Part shown: piece by piece, positions 1 to 5,063 of the stretch
Position numbering within the stretch: position 1 is the stretch's first letter
How the letters are laid out: every line of letters starts with the position of its first letter
Assembly (NCBI GenBank): GCA_001321835.1
Contig: JPUR01000289.1
Location: forward strand, 1 to 10,579
DNA length: 10,579 bases
Direction of reading: 5' to 3'
From: Marinosulfonomonas sp. PRT-SC04
GTDB lineage: Bacteria > Pseudomonadota > Alphaproteobacteria > Rhodobacterales > Rhodobacteraceae
The notes under the pieces: generated by a model
Told to the model about the DNA's origin: nothing
The model's input: the letters and a program-made list of their open reading frames with translations, nothing else
Database searches by the model: none
Translations under genes and position numbers: made by a program

Positions 1-1022
1 GATGGTGCAGGCCGATATTTTGAGGCTGTTGCTGACATTCGGGGTGGTGGCGCTGATCTTGGCGGGCCCTGCCCTGCCGCTGCCGGACACCACAGAGCAG
101 GCAACGCAAATGATCCTCGGGCTGTGCGCCGCCGCGTTTTTGTTAGGGTCTGCCGAGGTGATCCGAGACAACGCCGCCCAAACCATGCTGCCCTCAATCG
201 TTCACAAAGATCACTTGGAAACCGCCAATGGTCAGATGTGGAGCGTCGAGCAAATCATGGGACAATTCGTCGGCCCTCCGTTGGCTGGTTTGCTGATCGC
301 GTTCGCGGTGCCGCTGCCGTTTGCCGTCGATGCGGTGACCTTCGCCATTGCCGCGTGGTGTGTCTGGCTGATTGCGATGCCCCCCCACGTAACCCCGAAA
401 CTGCCAGACGGGTTCTGGCCGCAAATGCGCGAAGGGATGACATGGATATATGCCCACAAAGTGATCCTGCGGCTGAATAATGTTGGGGGTTTTGAACATG
501 TTCCACATGGTCTCGCTAACGGTTCTGGTGCTGTTCAGCCAAGAGGTTCTAGGCCTAAGTGCTGCTGGTCACGGCATCTTGTTAACAGCGGGTGCGGCCG
601 GAGGCGTTTTGGGCGGATTGATCGCCCCGCGCATTGTGGCGCGGATTGGCGCCCACAACAGCGTCAAGATTGCCCTGCTGATTTTCCCCTTGGCCCATTT
701 GGCGATTTATCTAACCTCAAGCCCTTACGTGGTGGCCATCGCTCTGTTCGTCGAAATGTTGGCGGCATTACTGTGGAATGTGGTCACCGTATCCCTGCGC
801 CAACGCAGTATCCCCGATCAACTTCTAGGCCGCGTTAACAGTATCTACCGGTTTTTTGGTTGGGGCATGATGCCGGTTGGGGCGATGATCGGTGGCGTTT
901 TGGTGGCGGTGTTTGAGCCGGATCTGGGGCGCGCGGCGGCTCTACGCCTGCCTTTTCTGGTTGGGGCCGTGGGCTGTGCTGGCTTGTTCTTCTACGGGCT
1001 GGTGCGGCTGGATCTGCGATAA
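1..1022 (+). pseudogene. MFS transporter (MFS_3 / EntS-like exporter), 5'-truncated by the window and frameshifted
   Basis: This is the 3' part of a major facilitator exporter. About 339 residues are visible once the frame is restored, so some 70-80 N-terminal residues (two to three helices) lie outside the window. The first part reads in the frame of base 2 and shows the family pattern of a cytoplasmic loop (LPSIVHKDHLETANGQMWSVEQ) followed by helices GQFVGPPLAGLLIA and PFAVDAVTFAIAAW. After about base 484 the homology continues one frame over (NMFHMVSLTVLVLFSQEVLG onward) to the TAA at 1020-1022. Removing one G from the GGGGG run at 485-489 gives a smooth join, RLNNVGVLNMFHM, so a one-base insertion there is the simplest explanation. 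It could be a real inactivating mutation or a homopolymer sequencing error. The substrate cannot be read from the sequence. The next gene lies on the opposite strand. Confidence 0.8.
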
Positions 1023-1046
1023 AAAAGACCCGGCACAAAGGCCGGG
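1021..1046 (-). terminator. Rho-independent terminator of the response regulator transcript
   Basis: On the minus strand a perfect 6-bp GC stem, CCCGGC/GCCGGG (1046-1041 with 1034-1029) and loop CTTTGT, is followed by TCTTTTTT. No T-run follows it on the plus strand, so it serves the minus-strand gene that ends at 1135, about 90 bases upstream. It abuts the stop codon of the plus-strand transporter. Confidence 0.8.
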
Positions 1047-1134
1047 CCAGTTCAACAGGGAGGTGCATGTCATAACCCCGACATGCAGGGGAACTCATTT
1101 ATCTAGGGTCCCACATAATGGTTAATTTTATGTG
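1021..1134 (-). ncRNA. Structured 3' UTR of the response regulator; possible 3'-UTR-derived small RNA
   Basis: Three perfect inverted repeats lie in a row within 114 bases. In minus-strand order they are CACATAA/TTATGTG (1134-1128 with 1118-1112), TGCATGTC/GACATGCA (1087-1080 with 1071-1064), and the GC terminator hairpin (1046-1029) with its U-tract. Between the second and third hairpins the minus strand carries the unpaired stretch CCTCCC (about 1063-1058), which is complementary to a Shine-Dalgarno sequence. Stem-loops ending in a terminator, with an exposed C-rich segment, are the general layout of Hfq-dependent 3'-UTR small RNAs, and C-rich loop motifs are known in Rhodobacter small RNAs. 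Calling this one a small RNA is inference. It may simply be a stabilised mRNA end. Confidence 0.3.
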
Positions 1135-1824
1135 TCACGCCACCAATCTATAGCCTCCAGATTCGGTCACAAGAAGGCGTGCATTAGACGGATCTGGTTC
1201 TATTTTTTGACGAAGGCGGTAAATATGTGTCTCTAATGTGTGCGTCGTCACCCCGGCATTATAGCCCCAAACCTCGTGCAACAGCACATCGCGGGCCACA
1301 ACACCTTCGGTGGCGCGGTACAGGAACTTCAAAATATTGGTCTCTTTTTCGGTCAGGCGGATCTTGCGATCATCCTCGGTGATCAACATCTTCATCGACG
1401 GTTTGAACGTGTATGGCCCCAGCGTGAAAATCGCATCCTCGGATTGCTCGTGCTGGCGCAATTGCGCCCGAATACGCGCCAGAAGCACCGGAAATTTGAA
1501 CGGTTTGGTTACGTAATCATTGGCACCAGCGTCCAGCCCCAAGATAGTATCAGCATCGCTGTCATGACCGGTCAGCATCACCACGGGGCATTTCACCCCC
1601 TGTTTGCGCATCAAGCGGCACAATTCGCGCCCGTCGGTATCGGGCAGCCCAACGTCAAGGATCACCAAATCATACAGCGCCTCTTTGACACGCTCCATAG
1701 CCTCGGCTCCACTGCCGGCCTCGAACACGTCGAAATCCTCGGTCATCACCAATTGTTCAGACAAAGCCTCGCGCAGATCCTCATCATCATCGACCAGTAG
1801 AATTTTCTTTACGTTATTGCCCAT
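1135..1824 (-). CDS. OmpR/PhoB-family response regulator (orphan)
   Basis: A two-component response regulator and DNA-binding transcription factor of 229 residues, the usual length. The N-terminal receiver domain (about 6-120) has the acidic pair D12/D13, the phospho-acceptor D57 in VILDVGLPD, the switch residues T85 and Y104, and K107 in TKPF. The C-terminal winged helix (about 130-229) contains the recognition-helix segment TTHTLETHIYRLRQKIE and ends with SGGYRLVA. The ATG at 1824-1822 is supported by an AAGGAG ribosome site about 7 bases upstream. No histidine kinase is encoded nearby, so its partner and signal are unknown. The closest match from memory is a very well conserved but little-studied Rhodobacterales orphan regulator. 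The gene stands alone, is divergent from the L,D-transpeptidase gene, and ends in a structured 3' UTR with its own terminator. Confidence 0.93.
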   Translation of the reverse strand: MGNNVKKILLVDDDEDLREALSEQLVMTEDFDVFEAGSGAEAMERVKEALYDLVILDVGLPDTDGRELCRLMRKQGVKCPVVMLTGHDSDADTILGLDAGANDYVTKPFKFPVLLARIRAQLRQHEQSEDAIFTLGPYTFKPSMKMLITEDDRKIRLTEKETNILKFLYRATEGVVARDVLLHEVWGYNAGVTTHTLETHIYRLRQKIEPDPSNARLLVTESGGYRLVA

Positions 1825-1992
1825 CGAGCTGCTCCTTTTGCGCTTGTTGATCTATATTTGTGTCCGATCGGGGCATTAGACAAGGGCCAAGCACGGTTTC
1901 TCACGTATCCGTGTCGAATGCGGGCGAAATGTTTCAAATATATGCGATAGTTGTTACAGAACAGGCCAGAATTGTAACACGGAGCCGTGAAC
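1825..1992. promoter_or_regulatory. Divergent control region between response regulator and L,D-transpeptidase genes
   Basis: These 168 bases have no gene and must hold promoters for both strands. For the minus strand a TATAGA (complement of 1851-1856) is a possible -10, but no well-spaced -35 is obvious. For the plus strand an AT-rich stretch, CAAATATATG (1935-1944), lies where a promoter would be expected. A TGTTACA/TGTAACA dyad lies just before the ribosome site of the transpeptidase gene. Exact promoters are not resolved. Confidence 0.4.
1952..1979. promoter_or_regulatory. TGTTACA-N14-TGTAACA inverted repeat upstream of the transpeptidase gene
   Basis: Perfect 7-base arms at 1952-1958 and 1973-1979 are spaced 21 bp centre to centre, two helical turns. 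The right arm ends next to the GGAG ribosome site (1981-1984). It could be a dimeric operator, perhaps for the divergent regulator, or an RNA stem next to the ribosome site. The role is inferred. Confidence 0.35.
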
Positions 1993-2493
1993 ATGCCCCC
2001 CGCCGATCTGATCCTGACCAAACAAGGTGTGCGATTTCACAACCGGCTGATCCCCTGTTCAATTGGGCGCGGCGGTGTTCACGCCGATAAACGCGAGGGA
2101 GATGGGGCAACGCCTGTGGGCAGACACCGGATAATGGGGCTGTATTATCGCCCCGATCGTTTGCCCTGCCCCGCCGCGTGGGCCGTGCCGATTAGGCCTG
2201 GCGATTTGTGGTCAGATGATGTGAATGATCCGGCTTATAATCATCTGGTGCCAGCACCTTATGCCCATAGCCATGAGGTCATGCGCCGCGCTGATCCGCT
2301 GTATGATTTGGTGTTGATCACCAATTGGAACTGGCCTGTAGCGATCCCGCACAAAGGTTCGGCGATCTTTTTGCATGTCTGGCGTAAACCGCATCACCCG
2401 ACCGAGGGCTGCGTCGCGTTTTCAAAGCAAAACCTGCTCTGGATCGTCGCGCGGCTGACGGCAAGCAGTTGCCTGATCGTGCCTCAGCCGTAA
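1993..2493 (+). CDS. Small YkuD-fold L,D-transpeptidase-family protein (COG3786-like)
   Basis: A predicted protein of 166 residues with an L,D-transpeptidase catalytic fold. Enzymes of this family use a cysteine to make or edit meso-diaminopimelate crosslinks in peptidoglycan. The core motif is near the C terminus: H128 in IFLHVW, then HHPTEGC with the catalytic cysteine at C140. The usual motif is S/T-H-G-C-x-N/R; the TEGC form fits the small COG3786 branch, as recalled. The early GDGATPVGRHRI (36-47) matches the family's substrate-groove segment. I see no signal peptide, transmembrane helix or lipobox, which is odd for a cell-wall enzyme. ATG 1993 is preferred over GTG 1987 because GGAG at 1981-1984 is 8 bases from the ATG and only 2 from the GTG. 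The last 10 bases overlap the 3' end of the convergent yggS gene. Confidence 0.85.
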   Translation: MPPADLILTKQGVRFHNRLIPCSIGRGGVHADKREGDGATPVGRHRIMGLYYRPDRLPCPAAWAVPIRPGDLWSDDVNDPAYNHLVPAPYAHSHEVMRRADPLYDLVLITNWNWPVAIPHKGSAIFLHVWRKPHHPTEGCVAFSKQNLLWIVARLTASSCLIVPQP

Positions 2494-3137
2494 TCGCGGG
2501 CGCCGAAAATCGCGGAACCGACCCTGATATGGCTGGCCCCCATCGCCACGGCGCGCACGAAATCACTGCTCATGCCCATCGACAAACCGGCAACGTCGTT
2601 TCGCTCTGCAATTTTGCGCAGCAGGGCAAAATGCAGGCTGGCTTCTTCATTGGCAGGCGGGATGCACATCAAGCCGACAATCGGTAAATCCAACCCGCGG
2701 CATTCAGTGATAAAGGCGTCGGCATCGGCGGGCATAATCCCAGCCTTCTGCGCTTCTTCACCCGTATTGACCTGAATAAACAACTCAGGACATTGGCCCA
2801 ACTCCTGCGCCAATCGCGCCAAGGTGTTCACCAGCTTGGGCCGGTCCAGCGAATGGATCGCCTCAAACAGCTCCATAGCTTGACGGGCTTTGTTGGTTTG
2901 CAACGGGCCGAGCAAATGCACCTCAACCCCGTCGAAACGCTCGCGAAACGCGGGCCACTTGCCAGCGGCTTCTTGCACCTTGTTTTCACCAAACAGTCGG
3001 TGGCCCTCGTTCAGCACGGCCTCGACACGCTCGTCGGGCTGCACTTTGGACACCGCAATCAGGCGGGTTGATCCCACGTCGCGGCCAACACGGCGTTCCT
3101 CGGCATGAATTTTATCGGTGATTTCAGACAATGACAT
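2484..3137 (-). CDS. yggS: YggS/PROSC-family pyridoxal-phosphate homeostasis protein
   Basis: A 217-residue single-domain protein of the alanine-racemase fold (COG0325). Family members bind PLP and buffer vitamin B6 and amino/keto acid pools in the cytoplasm; no catalytic reaction is established. Visible signatures are LIAVSK with the Schiff-base lysine K31, LFGENKVQEA, HLLGPLQTNK, FIQVNTGEEAQKAG, and the C-terminal LSMGMSSDF and HIRVGSAIFG, which form the phosphate-binding region. ATG 3137 gives the conserved N terminus MSLSEITDK and has GGAG 7 bases upstream. A longer in-frame extension to 3185 would add a basic, unconserved leader and run into the upstream terminator region, so I reject it. 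It follows the porin gene on the same strand but a strong terminator separates them. No clear promoter was seen in the roughly 50 bases between. Confidence 0.93.
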   Translation of the reverse strand: MSLSEITDKIHAEERRVGRDVGSTRLIAVSKVQPDERVEAVLNEGHRLFGENKVQEAAGKWPAFRERFDGVEVHLLGPLQTNKARQAMELFEAIHSLDRPKLVNTLARLAQELGQCPELFIQVNTGEEAQKAGIMPADADAFITECRGLDLPIVGLMCIPPANEEASLHFALLRKIAERNDVAGLSMGMSSDFVRAVAMGASHIRVGSAIFGARDYG

Positions 3138-3183
3138 GGGGAGGCTCCGCTTGGGTTTTCGGTAAACAAACAGAAACCTGCAC

Positions 3184-3220
3184 AAAAGAAAAGAGCGGAC
3201 CCGAAGGCCCGCTCTCTTTT
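3184..3220 (-). terminator. Rho-independent terminator of the porin gene
   Basis: The perfect 7-bp stem AGAGCGG/CCGCTCT (3192-3198 with 3209-3215) continues past one mismatch into two more G-C pairs around a small loop. On the minus strand it is followed by TTTTCTTTT, giving a strong terminator about 25 bases after the porin stop. On the plus strand it is followed by CTTTT, so it may work both ways. Confidence 0.85.
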
Positions 3221-3240
3221 AGATCAGCTGTTCTTCTAAA

Positions 3241-4182
3241 TTAGAAGGACAGAGCCATACCAGCGGACCATGTGTTTATGCTTGAACCACCAGCAGTGGA
3301 GCCGGAACCGTAACCGAACTGAGCAACTGCTCCGCCGCCCAGATCATAGTTTACAGCAAAGCCGTAACCGTCAGATTTAGCACCTACGGAAGGATCATAC
3401 TGACCCCAGTTTGCAGATACTGTCAGTGCGTCCATTGTGTAACCAACGCCGACACCGGTGTGTGTCACCGAAAGAGCGCCAACGCTTGTTTTCGAATAGT
3501 TCAGGATTGCGCGGATACCGCCATTGAATTTCGCGTCAACAGACAGACCCCATACATCGGCTGGGCCAGCATCTTGGTAAGCAAGACCAAGAGCCAAATC
3601 TACACCACCAAGAGCAGTGTTGTATTTTACACCAAGGCCCCAGATTGTATCAGCTAGGCCAGAATCGTCCAGTTCGGCTGACAGTGCTACGCCGAAATCA
3701 CCAAAGGTGTTGTTATAACGAAGAACTTGGCCAGACGCTTGTGTTGCGCCGCGGTTGCCGCCGTCAAAGCCACTGTTGGAGTTGAAACCAGCGTGAGCTG
3801 TGTGATCGTCTGTCAGAGCAGAACCGATACCAACTTCTTGCATTGCCCAATCAAGTGCGCCATCGGTGTCACCCAATGTCAGTGTACCAAAACCGCCAGA
3901 GATGAAGACAGATGCGTCATTACCTTGGGCTGGGATACCGTTATTTACAAGGCTACCGCGGTTGTTGGTAACTTCGTCCAGATCGATAGTCGCGCCAAAA
4001 GTCAGGCCGCCATCGGTTTCACCAGACAAGGAGAATTTAATGTCGATGCCGTTGTGGAAGATTGTTTCTGAGCGAGTACCGCCAGCGATACCCATTTCAG
4101 CGAAACCGGACAGAGAAACTTCAGCAGAAGCGGCGCCAGCGAAGGCAACCAGTGCTGTTGTTGCAAGAAGAATTTTTTTCAT
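3241..4182 (-). CDS. Outer-membrane porin, Rhodobacter type (Porin_4)
   Basis: A 313-residue trimeric general-diffusion porin of the outer membrane. The signal peptide is clear: MKKILLATTALVAFAGAASA, with cleavage at ASA|EV (after residue 20). The mature protein starts EVSLSGFAEMGI, close to the Rhodobacter capsulatus porin start, and has the alternating beta-strand pattern with repeated FGxxL, LxYxDxG and YDLGGGA elements. It ends in the aromatic residue of GMALSF, the usual outer-membrane insertion signal. Length fits the roughly 300-residue family. It contains a GTLTLGDTDGA strand and an acidic loop (about 95-140) that could form the constriction loop. Codon choice is more AT-rich and biased to GGT/GCT/GTT than in neighbours, as expected for an abundant protein. 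A GGGA ribosome site sits 8 bases before ATG 4182. The gene is monocistronic, with its own terminator and a long dyad-rich leader. Substrate specificity is unknown. Confidence 0.93.
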   Translation of the reverse strand: MKKILLATTALVAFAGAASAEVSLSGFAEMGIAGGTRSETIFHNGIDIKFSLSGETDGGLTFGATIDLDEVTNNRGSLVNNGIPAQGNDASVFISGGFGTLTLGDTDGALDWAMQEVGIGSALTDDHTAHAGFNSNSGFDGGNRGATQASGQVLRYNNTFGDFGVALSAELDDSGLADTIWGLGVKYNTALGGVDLALGLAYQDAGPADVWGLSVDAKFNGGIRAILNYSKTSVGALSVTHTGVGVGYTMDALTVSANWGQYDPSVGAKSDGYGFAVNYDLGGGAVAQFGYGSGSTAGGSSINTWSAGMALSF

Positions 4183-4204
4183 TTTCGTTTTCCCAGATTA
4201 TTAA

Positions 4205-4237
4205 AGGTGCACCTCAATTCAGGGAATCCGAATTGAG
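4205..4237 (-). repeat. Stem-loop and palindrome in the porin leader
   Basis: The perfect 8-base arms CTCAATTC (4213-4220) and GAATTGAG (4230-4237) around a 9-base loop overlap the 10-base palindrome AGGTGCACCT (4205-4214). The structure ends about 22 bases before the porin start codon. If transcribed, it would give a stem-loop shortly upstream of the ribosome site, possibly for mRNA stability or control. Confidence 0.45.
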
Positions 4238-4343
4238 TATGTTGGTTGTTTCGCCCTTAACGGCCTCAGATGCAAGATTCTCGAAACCTTCAAAACCAAT
4301 GCGCTCGCGCCTGATGCAGCATTGTCACAGTTTTAAGCCTGCG

Positions 4344-4371
4344 CTGACAGGCGCTATATATAGTGTGTCAG
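4344..4371. promoter_or_regulatory. CTGACA-N16-TGTCAG dyad enclosing TATATATA
   Basis: Perfect 6-base arms (4344-4349 and 4366-4371) lie almost symmetrically around TATATATA (4355-4362), the candidate -10 of the porin promoter. This layout suits a repressor or regulator operator that overlaps the promoter. The binding protein is unknown. Confidence 0.35.
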
Positions 4372-4445
4372 AACACCTTCAAAAGCCTTGCCCACCTCCA
4401 GAGCCTTGGTTACTAGAGAGATACAACAGATTTGGGGCAGCAGAA

Positions 4446-4988
4446 ATGACATTTGGGCACAGAATCACCGGAATCATAGCGATTTCAGCCATCTTCGCAC
4501 TGACAGCCTGTGGCGGCGGCAGCCAACTGGGCAGCGGATCTATCGGGTCGGCGGGGGAATCGGCGGGTGGATCATCAGCCGGATCGCTAAATTCAGGCAG
4601 CAAAGCAACGCCCCAAGCGAATGCAACACCCCGAGCCAAAGAACGCTCAACCATCTGGGACCTACTGAAGGACCAAGATGATCCGAACACCACCATTAAG
4701 GTGAACAAATACATCTGGAACGCCGCGCTCGATGTTCTGGACTTCTTGCCAGTTCAGACCGTAGACCCGTTCAGCGGGATCATTTCCACCGGCTACGGCA
4801 CCCCGCCCGGCGGTGGTCGCGCCTATAAAGCCACCATTTACATACAAGATCCGGCGCTTGATGCGCGTTCCCTGAACATCGCGTTGCGCACCCGCAGTGG
4901 TGTGGCAAGTGCCGAAACAGTGCGCGCCATTGAAGATGCGATTTTGACCCGCGCCCGCCAATTGCGAATACGCGACGGCAAGCTGTAA
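4446..4988 (+). CDS. DUF3576-family lipoprotein
   Basis: A 180-residue predicted lipoprotein of unknown function. The N terminus is a type II signal peptide with lipobox LTAC and the lipidated cysteine C22, followed by GGGS, which favours outer-membrane sorting. Residues about 23-60 are a Gly/Ser/Ala/Pro-rich, probably disordered linker. The C-terminal domain (about 68-180) carries the DUF3576 features: STIWDLL, NKYIWNAALDVLDFLPV, a GYGTPPGG turn, YKATIYIQDPALDARSL and RAIEDAILTRARQLR. The ATG at 4446 is chosen because it directly precedes the signal peptide; the open frame to 4062 runs back through the porin leader and is spurious. The ribosome site is weak (GGGG, 4435-4438). It sits upstream of leuS-lptE-holA, an arrangement I recall as common in alphaproteobacteria. 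A role in the envelope, perhaps linked to LPS export, is only a guess from location and the neighbour lptE. Confidence 0.88.
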   Translation: MTFGHRITGIIAISAIFALTACGGGSQLGSGSIGSAGESAGGSSAGSLNSGSKATPQANATPRAKERSTIWDLLKDQDDPNTTIKVNKYIWNAALDVLDFLPVQTVDPFSGIISTGYGTPPGGGRAYKATIYIQDPALDARSLNIALRTRSGVASAETVRAIEDAILTRARQLRIRDGKL

Positions 4989-5013
4989 GCACCGGCTCTC
5001 TTTATAACACAGC

Positions 5014-5043
5014 AACGCCGGGCCTGATCGTCCGGCGTTTTTT
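5014..5043 (+). terminator. Rho-independent terminator / possible attenuator before leuS
   Basis: The perfect 8-bp stem AACGCCGG (5014-5021) / CCGGCGTT (5032-5039) with a 10-base loop is followed by a T-run through 5043. It ends the DUF3576 transcript, but only 20 bases separate it from the leuS start codon, so leuS messages that begin upstream must pass through it. A TATAAC at 5003-5008 could be a -10 for a transcript starting near the hairpin base, but no good -35 is seen. Confidence 0.85.
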
Positions 5044-5063
5044 ACATCAAGGATGCGCACACT

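Larger units (their letters stand above)
4183..4445. promoter_or_regulatory. Divergent porin / DUF3576 lipoprotein control region
   Basis: 263 bases without a gene. On the porin side, a minus-strand promoter is plausible with TTGAAG (complement of 4377-4382) 16 bases before TATATA (4360-4355), giving a leader of about 165 bases. On the other side, a weaker plus-strand candidate is TTGCCC (4388-4393) 17 bases before TACTAG (4411-4416), about 30 bases before the lipoprotein start. Two sets of inverted repeats, listed separately, lie within the region. Promoter calls are by eye. Confidence 0.4.

Noticed and set aside
480..1022. Separate 180-residue plus-strand protein starting at ATG 480
   Set aside because: It lacks a ribosome site of its own and continues the MFS fold of the upstream frame; it is the second half of the frameshifted gene.
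1978..1989. CACGG-AG-CCGTG inverted repeat around the transpeptidase ribosome site
   Set aside because: The 2-base gap is too small for an RNA loop, the arms are short, and no known operator matches.
3138..3185. N-terminal extension of YggS
   Set aside because: The added residues are basic and unconserved; ATG 3137 has a good ribosome site and gives the standard N terminus.
3233..3247. CTTCTAA-A-TTAGAAG odd palindrome resembling an Irr-type iron box
   Set aside because: It lies over the porin stop codon, downstream of the gene and not near a promoter, so chance is more likely than an operator.
4062..4445. Upstream open frame that would extend the DUF3576 protein to 308 residues
   Set aside because: It runs through the porin leader and the start of the porin gene on the other strand, has no family similarity, and would bury the signal peptide and lipobox that begin at 4446.
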